From NCBI GenBank assembly GCA_032718475.1, contig JAUCBJ010000901.1:1-44963 (forward strand): DNA of 44,963 bases. The letters are read 5' to 3'. Shown one piece after another: positions 35,689-44,663 of this stretch (position 1 is the stretch's first letter; every line of letters begins with the position of its first letter). The notes under the pieces are model-generated. The model was not told the origin of the DNA, ran no database searches, and worked only from the letters and a program-made list of their open reading frames with translations. The translations under genes and the position numbers were made by a program. The stretch is from Nemertoderma westbladi (Eukaryota > Xenacoelomorpha > Nemertodermatida > Nemertodermatidae).

Positions 35689-35709
35689 TGGTGGGCGACA
35701 CCACTGTTG
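35667..35709 (+). promoter_or_regulatory. Programmed -1 ribosomal frameshift signal (gag-pol)
   Basis: TTTAAAC at 35,667-35,673 lies in the gag frame as GAT TTA AAC, the canonical X-XXY-YYZ arrangement. After a 6-nt spacer, 35,680-35,686 (CAACAGT) pairs with 35,703-35,709, then 35,690-35,693 (GGTG) with 35,699-35,702 (CACC). That gives 11 bp with a GAT bulge and a GGCGA loop. The pol frame is open from exactly 35,667, after a TGA at 35,664-35,666, and is the -1 frame. The gag stop and a pol-frame ATG overlap as TGATG inside the stem, so reinitiation is an alternative. Confidence 0.85.
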
Positions 35710-36407
35710 CTGTGATAGCCCATGAGAGAACTCAAGGTCGATTCTTTGTTAAAGGAACTATCAATGGGCAGATTTGCGAGATACTGATGGACTCTGGTGC
35801 ATCCTCTACAATTCTGCACTCTTCATTAGTTACTGAAAATCAGTTAAAGCCAACTCAGTTCATCTTAAAAACTGCGAATGGTGTACCCCTTAATGTTCGA
35901 GGTCGTTGTCAAATTCCAATTCAAATAGGCACTTCTAAGGCCGATGTAGACGTTTTCGTGGCCACAGATTCGGCTCATCCATGCATTCTTGGGGTCAATG
36001 GACTACGTGCTCTAAATGTAACACTAAAATTTTCGGATAGTATTCCTTCTTCTCTTTCAGTAAATGATAAAGTAGTCACAATAAATTTAATCGAGAAATG
36101 TACTATAAATAGAGATGTTCCCAGTGAACATTTAGAAACATTTTACTTTCTAACAAAGGAATATAATGATTTGTTTGAACCACCACTTGGGCGTACAAAC
36201 CTTGTGGAACATCACATAAAAACTAAATCTGAGATACCAATATTTCAGAGGCCATACCATGTTCCTTTGGCTAAAAGAGATCTCCTAGAGTCTAATATTA
36301 AAGATATGCTGGATAAGGATATTATCACTCCTTCTTCCTCACCATATTCATCACCTTTGGTTATTGTTAAGAAGCCTGATGGAAACGACAGAGTGTGCGT
36401 AGATTTC

Positions 36408-36415
36408 CGTGCACT
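36408..36415 (+). repeat. 8-bp target-site duplication, left copy (CGTGCACT)
   Basis: CGTGCACT here equals 39,023-39,030 exactly and brackets the insertion in pol. Reading phase is the same on both sides. Confidence 0.9.
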
Positions 36416-36722
36416 CATAGCCTCGTTTAACTTTGCCACTAGGCGGCACAAGTGCCGCCCAGTTGAATCAATTTGCCGCCCAGTCACAGCCAGAGTGCCT
36501 TCCTAATATAATATATTATATCTGGACTAGCCTCAGCCAGCGACCAATCTAATATGTATCAATCCCAGTAAAGTACCTACATAAACTTCTAAAGGAATAA
36601 GTGATTGACAGCACAGAGACTTCAATGGGTGAGTACAGTAGTACATAGCACAGGCATAGTACATGGCCCATAGGACAGTAGCAGTAGTAGTAGTGGAGGG
36701 ATGAGTCAGTGTTCAACCCAAT

Positions 36723-36752
36723 GCGACCTTTACTAATGTTAGTAAAGGTCGC
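36723..36752. repeat. Perfect palindrome, 14-bp arms
   Basis: GCGACCTTTACTAA (36,723-36,736) and its reverse complement (36,739-36,752) are separated by TG. It lies inside the DNA transposon. Confidence 0.85.
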
Positions 36753-37387
36753 GCCTTTGGCCCAATCATTGTGTAGATGTCTATAGATTCCTGATAGGCT
36801 TACTGCAGTTAATTGGTGCCTCAGATGGATATTGGATAGTTCCAACTTCCAAGGCTGCTTGCTATCACCATACTTACCTGTCTGGCACCTTTAACCCCCT
36901 ACCCCTGTTAAGAGTAGTCAGTTTTCAGTATATGTTACTATTAGTATGTTACTATTAGAGATTTAGAAGTTTATTAGTCATTATAAACTACCCCGAAACG
37001 ACAGGGCTTACATTGCATCATTGCTTTATTATGTAATAAATTGGTTTTGAAAATTAAGTGTGTAACTACTTAATTAGGGTTTGTCTATGTACATTTATTA
37101 ATAATTTGATATAATTATAATAATACTATTATTATTTTATTAATAATAATTTATTAAGTTTTAATAATGATTTTTATGATACTGTATATTTATTTATTTA
37201 TTTATGATACTGATATTATTTTTCTTATAAATTTAATTATATTATTTTTAATAAGTATATTTAGGCGTAATGTGAACAAAATCCATGCGCTCACTTAAAA
37301 GTTATTGCAAATTTTTGGAGTCGTCAAGGCGTACTCAGGTATTAAATTAAATTCCGGGGATATCACACTAGAGGCGCCACTTTTTCA

Positions 37388-37672
37388 CGGGCCCATGTGA
37401 AGAATACCAGACTTTCTGCCGTTATATTTCACTTTGCAGTTACCCCCATGTGAAGAATATCAGGTTTTCACAAAAAAACACAGGTTACAGACGGGTTGAA
37501 TCTAACCAAAACAATAAACGAATTAGTATATGTACAGGTTATAAGACAGAAATTAGCGCTATAAAACACTTAATAAAAATAAATTAAAAAAAATACGAAA
37601 TCTTCATATATATAATTCCAATAAAAAGTCGACCGAAAAGTGAAATCCTGGAATTCTTCACATGGGTGAGTA
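37388..37672. mobile_element. Possible nested inverted-repeat element
   Basis: CCCATGTGAAGAATACCAG at about 37,391 and its inverted counterpart CTGGAATTCTTCACATGGG at about 37,648-37,667 bracket some 280 bp. A third direct copy (CCATGTGAAGAATATCAG) is at about 37,447. This suggests a short element inside the larger transposon, itself inside the retrotransposon. The boundaries are approximate. Confidence 0.5.
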
Positions 37673-39022
37673 TATTTTGGCCGACAATAATTTAATTATT
37701 TATTAAAGAAATAATTATTATAAGATTAAATTCAAGTCTTATAATCTAGCACTTTTACAGCTTTATATAGACAGGGGAAGTGGACGCAAATCCCATCTTG
37801 GCGAATTAATATCCCGCCTCAGTTAAATTATCAATTTAGGGAAAGGAGCAGGTTACAGTGGCATGTTATTTTAACCAAAACAATAAACTAAACAAAACAG
37901 TTTACAGTTTTATTTTTGAGAGTAATCAGCTGTAATTTGCGTCGAATTTCCCCTGGAGAGGGATGAATTTTTATTGCATCCAGTCGTCCCCCCCCCCCCC
38001 CCCCCCCCTATCTGGATTATAATATTAAAATTTCCGGCTCAAATAAATTTGGCGCATACTATAGGTACCTCCTATTTTCTACACATTAATAACCTTCCTT
38101 ACCACCGATTTTAATCTCCCGATCCTTAATACCGATTTTTTTTTCATTTCATCTAGAGCAACATTTCATCAGAATTCCAAATCTGAAGTCTGTTTGTTCA
38201 TAGCTTGTTCCGTTATCGAAATATCGTTTATTGTTTTGGTTAGAAAAGCCGGCAGCCTCTGTAATCTGCTCCTTTCCTTCAAATGGTATCAGACACTTAT
38301 TTTCAATAATTTTGCAATTTAATGAAAACAAGTTACTTTATTTCACTAATAAATTTGTAAAACTTTTAGAGAGAAAGCAGTTTTTTAAAATAATGTATAA
38401 TTATTAAATTTTATTTCTTGCCTTATAGATAATTAATTAATTTTTGATTGGGCTGTGTATGACATTTTCTCACGTATTAATTATAAATTGTAAATGTAAT
38501 ACAGTATGTACATGTAATTGAATTAATGTATATTTAATGTTACATCTATTATATTGAAATATAAATGGCTATTATTTTATGATGCAATAAATTGAATTAT
38601 TATTGGTTTCATTTAATTTTTGGTGAAATGTAATCTAATGTTATTATTTTCTTTCTAGCTGGCCTTATTGTTAAAAATATTCGGAAATAATTGTATTAAT
38701 TATTAATTTTGTTCTCAAACCTGTTTTAACCACCTCTGAATTTCCGGTATAGGTGCCACATTTTCTATTATAATTTAATATTTATGTATAATAATGATTT
38801 AATTAAGTTTTGTAAAATTTGTTGTTGCTTCTTATAGAAATTATATCCATTATTGTCAATAAACAATATATTACAGTATGCTTAATAGTTTTTCGTTCAC
38901 ACACATTAAAAATAAAAATGTGTATCAAATTCACACCCCCCCCCCCCCCCCCCCCCCACTCATACAATTTGCCATGGCGAGTGACTGTGCCGCCCAGTAA
39001 AAAATTCTTAAAAGAGGCTATG

Positions 39023-39030
39023 CGTGCACT
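39023..39030 (+). repeat. 8-bp target-site duplication, right copy
   Basis: CGTGCACT, identical to 36,408-36,415. Confidence 0.9.
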
Positions 39031-41416
39031 GAATGCTGTAACAGAGAAAGATGCATTTCCATTACCACGAATTTCTGATTTATTAGATAAACTATACGGA
39101 GCGAAATATTTTTCATCAATAGATTTGGCATCTGGATTTTGGCAGATACCTCTTGCCTCAGATGATAGACATAAAACTGCGTTTTCGTGTAGTCTTGGCC
39201 ATTTTGAATTTGTTGTCATGGCCTTTGGTCTAAATAATGCCCCACCAACATTCCAAAGATTAATGAGTAATTTATTTGGTGACATGTCGTGCGTTGTTTT
39301 CTACATGGACAACATCTATGTGGTCACAACGGAACTAAAGCAACATTTAGAGATACTTCGTGAAGTTTTCCGCCGATTAAAAGTTGCAAAATTAAAACTC
39401 CAGCCAAAAAAATGTTCATTTTTACAGAGAAGAGTTGAATTTTTGGGATTCATTGTTGATGAGGACGGCGTACATCCAAGTGAGTCAAAGATAATTGCTG
39501 TTAAGAACATGATAGCGCCAACAAATGTTTCTGAAGTGAGAAAATTTCTGGGTTTGGTCAATACCTATAGACAATTCATAAGGAACTTTAACCTTATTGC
39601 TGAACCATTGTATGAACTTACACGGAAACAAGTCCCATTTGTTTGGAGTGATGAACAGGAATTTTCATTCGAAAGTTTAAAGGAAGCCTTAATTAGTGCC
39701 CCAGTTCTTGTACACCCTAAAGTTGGTGAACCATTCTTTGTCCATTGCGATGCATCTAATCTTGGAGTTGGTGCCGTCATAAGTCAAACAGATAATGCTG
39801 GTTTGTTTCACCCAATAGCATTTGCAAGTAGGAATCTTACTACAAGTGAAAAGAACTATTCCACAATAGAAAAGGAAGCATTGGCAGTTATATTCGCATT
39901 GGAACGGTTCCAGTCTTATACTTATGGCGCTGAAGTACATGTCTTGTCTGATCATGCTCCATTACAATGGCTAATTAATAATAAAACTGCAACTGGTAGA
40001 CTTGCTCGTTGGCAACTACGACTTCTAGAGTTTGAAGGATTAAAATCTATCAAACACGAAAAGGGGTCTTCTAATCAAGTGGCAGATGCGCTTTCTAGGT
40101 TGCCTAGTAATTGTTCATATATGGATGTGTTTGTGCTTGATGAGAGTGAAAATGGGGGATTAAAACAACTTTCGAAAGAGGAACTCATTCAGCTTCAAGA
40201 AGCTGACAGCGAATTTGACCGAATTAATTATCGATTCACTAAAACTGTTGAAGGGATATACACTTATAAATCCAGGTTATTTGTGCCCAAAGGACTTCGT
40301 TCTAAAGTTGTCAAATCTGTTCATGGTTACAATAGTGCTCACCTGGGTTATGAGAAAACGTTATCATTATTACAACGGGAATGCTATTGGCCAAATATGG
40401 ATAAGGAGTTAAAGACTTACTTAAAAAATTGTGATGTGTGTCTTCGCGCAAAGGTTTTACCACCAGCACCGATGCCACTTCAATCCCTACCTGAGGTTAC
40501 AAGACCTTATGAGCGGGTTGCTATGGATTTCTGTGGCCCTTTCCCAAAGTCTTCTACTGGAAACACTCATTTGCTTGTTGTCGTAGATCATTTCTCTCGG
40601 TTTCTAGATGTGTTCGCAGTAGGAAACACAACTTCAACAACTGTCATTGGATGTTTAATGAAATTGATTAGAAAATGTCAAAAGCCCCTAGAAATAAAAA
40701 CCATATTGACAGATCAAGGACGATGCTTTATTTCAAATGAGTTTAAAAACTTTTGTCGCCAACAGAAAATCAACAATACAGTAACCAGTCCATACCACCC
40801 TCAGTGTGATGGTATGGCAGAGAGGTTGGTCAGAACCATAAAGGACCAAATTAGAGCGCAATTAGTAGAAACTAAAGATGGTACTCAAACTTCATGGGAC
40901 TGTCATATTGATTCATTTGTTTCTACTTACAATCACTCTGTACATAAAAGTCTAGGTTTATCTCCAATGGACGTAGTAAATCAAGTTCACTCACCTATAC
41001 CAGCTCTATCCTGGTTGGGAATTATAAATGATAAACCGATTAATCAAGTTAAACTAGATAATGTTATCCACAAAACGCGAATCTTTCGTCGCAGACAACA
41101 CGAATATCATGACAAGATATACAAAGCTGAAGAGCGGAAATTCTGTGTCGGGGATAAGGTATGGCGGACACATTTACCTCCAACATCTCCAGGCTTGGCG
41201 TCTAGTCTAATACCACGATGGGATGGACCTTACGTTGTAACAGAACATATAGGTCCAGTTAATGTCCGTATTTCGATACCTGACAGACCCACGTGGAATC
41301 AAGTAATTCACATCGACCATTTGAGACTATGCACACACGTTATCCAGCATTCTCAATTTCCTCGACCAAGAGGTCGTCCACCTAAGATGAGGGGGGGAAG
41401 TGTAGTGACTGATTGA
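39031..41416 (+). pseudogene. Gypsy Pol, 3' part: reverse transcriptase, RNase H, integrase
   Basis: Open without a stop to TGA at 41,414-41,416, which lies 16 bp into the 3' LTR. The reverse transcriptase shows SSIDLASGFWQIPL, then the catalytic box as FYMDNIYV: the second Asp of the usual Y-x-DD is Asn (AAC at 39,311-39,313). RNase H has HCDASNLGVGAV, STIEKEALAV, VLSDHAPLQW and VADALSR. Integrase has an HHCC zinc finger (VHGYNSAHLGY ... CDVC), the triad Asp (AMDFCGPF), Asp (LTDQGRCF) and Glu (MAERLVRTIKD), and a GPY/F-like module (RWDGPYVV). No chromodomain follows. Codons upstream of 39,031 in this frame belong to the inserted transposon. The split and the Asn change both predict loss of function. 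Confidence 0.93.
41388..41400 (+). promoter_or_regulatory. Polypurine tract
   Basis: GATGAGGGGGGGAAG-type purine run ending exactly at the 3' LTR, the expected plus-strand priming site. It doubles as Pol coding sequence (Arg-Gly-Gly). Confidence 0.85.
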
Positions 41417-41572
41417 CCCTTGTTCACTGATTGACCTTTATGAATATTGTGTAACTCTTAGTTGTGTTATATAGCTATATAGGAAAGCAGTTTACAGGTG
41501 ACAGTTTAGTTACAGTAACTTGTTTGATTGTATATGTTGTTCGACATTGATTATTATATGTGGCAGTCTACA
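41401..41572 (+). repeat. 3' LTR of gypsy element (172 bp)
   Basis: Same 172 bp as the 5' LTR with no difference found by eye. It contains the pol stop codon. Confidence 0.97.
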
Positions 41573-41723
41573 TTGTTTTAAATTATTATATTGCATAGCG
41601 TAATGGTAAAAATCTTGTGTTTTTCATATGTCAGTGTGTTGCTAGTATTATTATTATTTGTCGGTGGTAGTCAGACTACTGTATTGTTGTCAACATTAGT
41701 TGTCAACTACTATCAACATTTAA

Positions 41724-42605
41724 ATGTATGTCTGTCATAAACACAGAATGCAACGATCACCCATTATTCAGTTATTCTTAGGACCCACAATGGTTCATGC
41801 ATCCTCCAACTGTCACACTTACACCTTCTTCCTAAATTCAATAAAAAGCAGGCTTGGGGAAAATCTTACAAAACTTATAATTGGTTCAGATGAGGAAGGT
41901 GGATTACATAAAGCTATTAAAGATGTATTTCCGTATTCAACTATTCTACTCTGTGGTTTACACATTAGAAAGAACATCAGCAAAAAAAATCACCGATATA
42001 GGATTGGATAAGTCGGGGCGCGTCTCAGAATTCTTGAGGCAATTTATGGAGCAAACGGTATTGTGGATTCCATCGACGATCAGGAGTATGATATGAAGGT
42101 GAATAAATTGATGAATGAAAAACATAAAGTCAAATTGCGTAAATATCTAGCAAATAAACTAGAACTATTGGATAAGTTTGTTTGTGGACCGAAACGTGAA
42201 AATAAAGTTCCAGCGACCTGGACCAATAATATTTGCGAGTCAGCCAATCATTTACTCAAATTGGCCTTTGAATGGAAGCCGAGACCTCTTCCAGAAATGG
42301 TGCAACTTATTTATGGTGTTGTTGAAGTTATGTACCGCGACTTTCAACGTGCGTTATTAGGCCAGGGAAATTATTCCCTCTCAAAAGAAGCTAAACGGCT
42401 AGCCATTACCCCGGAACAATGGTCCGAGTTCAACGAAGAACAAAGACGAAAGGCCATAGAAAAACTTGCCAGTTTCAAATCTCTGCGAAGGCACCACCTT
42501 GTACATTCAACCGATGGGAGACTAAAAACAATGTTTAAATAGACAGGCCGAAAACCGGGACAAGGCCGACGAAAGAAAACTCGCTCAATGAAATCTACGA
42601 AATAG
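41724..42605 (+). pseudogene. Broken MULE-type transposase, C-terminal part
   Basis: The frame from 41,724 includes LFLGPTMVHASSNCHTYTFF, LIIGSDEEGGLHKAIKDVFP and LLCGLHIRKNISKK. This is the pattern of the MULE (Mutator-like) transposase core, with its second Asp region and C-x2-H. A run of seven As at about 41,979 shifts the frame, and a second shift near 42,015 restores it; the region from about 42,015 reads on through DSIDDQEYDMKVNKLM. A TAG at 42,540-42,542 interrupts what then continues as a basic tail (TGRKPGQGRRKKTRS) to TAG at 42,603-42,605. The N-terminal part is missing upstream of 41,724. The element's ends are not seen. It starts 150 bp after the gypsy 3' LTR. Confidence 0.75.
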
Positions 42606-42812
42606 TATCATTGTAAACTGCACGATACCCACTCCAATTTTCTGTTTAGTTCCCTTCCTAACTGCATTAAAATTACTGGAATTACATTCAATAATTGATT
42701 TATGTTCTATACAGTATGTTATATTATACCGTATCGTAATTATTCATAATTATAGATCGAACCTTAAAGGTGTAGAATGGATTACTGTATTGTTTCATCC
42801 TTCCACTATATG
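42606..42812. other. Short AT-rich spacer
   Basis: Nothing recognisable between the MULE remnant and the piggyBac element's TTAA. Confidence 0.5.
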
Positions 42813-43645
42813 TTAACCCTTTTAGTACTATGTCCCACCTGTTGTACCATAACCACCTGCGCTATGTCCCAACTGTTGTACCATGGCATCTCACTTGATA
42901 AGCAGGCCATCCACCACCCAACAGCGCCTTAGAAAGTGTTCCAATTCACTATTCAGTGCCTTAGGACAATAATTTTTGAAATTTTTTTGCAGCCATTTGA
43001 TTGGCTAATGGGTTTACCTTGCCTTCTATGGAGATTCAAATCTAGGCCTTTTACTTCCAACTTTGCTGCCTTTGTTGAGGCAGGGCGAATTGGTTGTAGG
43101 TAGATTGTTGACTACTATCCATTATACATTACGGGGTACCGTGCCCTAAACCCTGGAGTGGTTTGTTATCTCGTTTGTGATTGGATAACACATCATAATA
43201 TTATCCTGTAGGTGACTAAAGCTACTACGTTCCATCCATCCATTTGTTAGTAATTGTATATTCAGTCAGTCATTTGTGAATCAATTTACGGCACTGCTGC
43301 ACTTATGTGTATGACGTATGCTGTTTTTTATTAGGCCTATAATTATCATATAAATTTATAATAATTATTTATTACCGGTATAGGCCTATATCAATTAATT
43401 ATTATTATTATTATTACCGGTACGTAGTGCGTAGTGAATTAGAATTACGGTAGAATTTATTCTCATAATATATACTGTAATAGGCCTAGTGAAATTAAGT
43501 GTAGCCTATTACCGGCAGCCTACTTGTGCCATTTGGAATATACTGATATATACTATTTATTATATTATATAATACGATTATCTGATTATATTAATTATTA
43601 GGGCCTATATTGAGTGACTGTACGTCTAACAGTCTAACAGTGGCC

Positions 43646-44152
43646 ATGGCAGACAGACCTGAAAGAGATCGCCATCCTGTTAATTACTATGGTTTTACTC
43701 TAAGTAATGAGAGCGACGATGAAGTCGATGATTATGTTGATGGTAGTGGAGAAAGTGGTGACGATGTGACGGGAATGGAAAGTGGGGATAACCAGGGTGA
43801 TGCAGCTAGTAGTTCAAGTGAGGGTTCTGTTGATGATTCCGACGACTCATCAGACAGCAGCTCTCGTTATGCAATTGCACCTCTACCAGGTGACGGGTGG
43901 GATGTTGTCACTGAAGCCAGTGACGTTAGTTTTAGTGTCCAATTCGATTTTAGTGGAACACCGGGGTGGAACAATGGGATTGACACTTCTGAATTTAGTG
44001 TAATTGACTACTTCCAAGTGTTTCTACCATCAGCATTAAGACTAATTATAGATAGATCAGATAGAATCACGCTAGATACAATAAATAATCTGCATAATAG
44101 AAATACAATAATTGACGAACATAACGATAGACGAGAAATACAATATGGCTAA
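43646..44152 (+). CDS. PiggyBac transposase-derived N-terminal protein, 168 aa
   Basis: The ATG at 43,646 has a good context (GCCATGG), and the frame is open to TAA at 44,150-44,152. Residues about 15-80 are highly acidic and serine-rich (SNESDDEVDD, VDDSDDSSDSSS), as in piggyBac N-termini. Then comes FDFSGTPGWNNGID followed by VIDYFQVFLP and LRLIIDRSDR, the conserved start of the piggyBac transposase domain (F-x-G-x-PG ... DFF-x-LF). After about residue 150 similarity ends. The catalytic Asp residues and the C-terminal Cys-rich domain are absent, so it cannot transpose DNA by itself. The frame is intact. It may be a truncated relic or may still be made as a short protein. Confidence 0.7.
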   Translation: MADRPERDRHPVNYYGFTLSNESDDEVDDYVDGSGESGDDVTGMESGDNQGDAASSSSEGSVDDSDDSSDSSSRYAIAPLPGDGWDVVTEASDVSFSVQFDFSGTPGWNNGIDTSEFSVIDYFQVFLPSALRLIIDRSDRITLDTINNLHNRNTIIDEHNDRREIQYG

Positions 44153-44276
44153 CGATAAATAATTTAATAATCTGAACCAATGTTTGAATTCTACGTCATT
44201 CAGTGCCACTTGGGAGCTGTTAGATGTTTCTTAAGAATTCGTAATAACAAACTGATTAGATAGTAATATTTTGACA

Positions 44277-44450
44277 GACAGACATAATAACATGACAGAC
44301 AGACAGACAATATCAGAAGAACGGCTAATCGAATGAATAAGTTATTGTTAGATTCGAATTCCACGGCATTGATTACCCAAAAGGAGATTCAGATTTCAGT
44401 TGAAACACAATTTTTCTATTTGACAGACAGACAGACAGACAGACAACAGA
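44277..44450. repeat. GACA microsatellites
   Basis: Two clusters of (GACA)n, at about 44,274-44,310 and 44,423-44,450, in the 3' part of the piggyBac element. Confidence 0.85.
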
Positions 44451-44663
44451 CACATAAGGAAGGATAGGCTGTACAGAAAAACAGACTTCGGAAATGAAAT
44501 CTACGGTAAAAACAACCTCATAATTGGGGAAACATAGATTATTTTGAAAGGAAGCAAGCCTGTGACATTTGTTGAAGTTTAAGAAATATTTTTATAATTT
44601 CATAAAATATATTCAGGTTCTGGAGGTACAAGATATTTTCCAATTCAGTACTAAAAGGGTTAA

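Larger units (their letters stand above)
35667..36415 (+). pseudogene. Gypsy Pol, 5' part: protease and start of reverse transcriptase
   Basis: The frame continues from the frameshift site. The aspartic protease has the active-site motif LMDSGASSTIL and a later ILGVNGL. The reverse transcriptase begins after HHIKTKSEIP, with the fingers region including SSPYSSPLVIVKKPDG and RVCVDFRAL. It is cut at 36,415 by a transposon insertion; the host sequence resumes at 39,023 with the duplicated 8-bp target. The remaining frame to 36,506 is inserted DNA and is not Pol. As it stands this allele cannot make a full Pol. Confidence 0.93.
36416..39022. mobile_element. Non-autonomous DNA transposon inserted in gypsy pol (2607 bp)
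   Basis: The ends are inverted repeats. The left begins CATAGCCTCGTTTAAC; the reverse complement of the right begins CATAGCCTCTTTTAAG, and similarity continues to a GGCGGCACA block about 35 bp in. TGCCGCCCAGT recurs subterminally (36,451; 36,471; 38,989). The 8-bp target duplication fits the hAT or P superfamilies. I cannot decide between them without a transposase, and none is visible; the interior is AT-rich and gene-free. It contains a 14-bp-arm perfect palindrome (36,723-36,752), a nested inverted-repeat element near 37.39-37.67 kb, copies of the GTTTATTGTTTTGGTTA and CTGTAACCTGCTCC phrases, and poly(C) runs at about 37,989-38,008 and 38,937-38,957. Confidence 0.88.
34424..41572 (+). mobile_element. 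Ty3/gypsy LTR retrotransposon, interrupted
   Basis: The LTRs (34,424-34,595 and 41,401-41,572) are 172 bp, begin TG, end CA, and are identical by eye. The element is flanked by TTGT on both sides (34,420-34,423 and 41,573-41,576), a 4-bp target duplication. Gag is a separate frame. Pol carries protease, reverse transcriptase, RNase H and integrase in the Ty3/gypsy order (integrase last). No envelope frame is present. A 2607-bp insertion at 36,416-39,022 splits the reverse transcriptase; without it and one copy of its target duplication the element would be about 4.5 kb. Identical LTRs indicate a recent insertion. The exact clade needs phylogeny; the tRNA-Leu primer site and absence of a chromodomain are the visible clues. 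Confidence 0.97.
42817..44659. mobile_element. piggyBac-superfamily element, internally deleted (1843 bp)
   Basis: TTAA at 42,813-42,816 is followed by CCCTTTTAGTACT. At the other end, AGTACTAAAAGGG (44,647-44,659) is its exact reverse complement and is followed by TTAA (44,660-44,663). TTAA duplication and 13-bp terminal inverted repeats beginning CCC are diagnostic of piggyBac. Next to the left end, CTATGTCCCACCTGTTGTAC recurs once with small changes (42,828 and 42,860), a subterminal repeat. The element carries only an N-terminal transposase fragment (43,646-44,152), in agreement with the ends. GACA microsatellites lie near 44,277-44,310 and 44,423-44,450. Confidence 0.92.

Noticed and set aside
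35688-36506. Pol starting only at the ATG at 35,688 as a separate gene
   Set aside because: The pol frame is already open from the slippery site at 35,667 and the stem-loop fits frameshifting better, though reinitiation is not excluded.
38819-39030. N-terminal extension of the pol frame upstream of 39,031
   Set aside because: This sequence belongs to the inserted DNA transposon (poly(C) gives a poly-Pro run) and only happens to be in frame.
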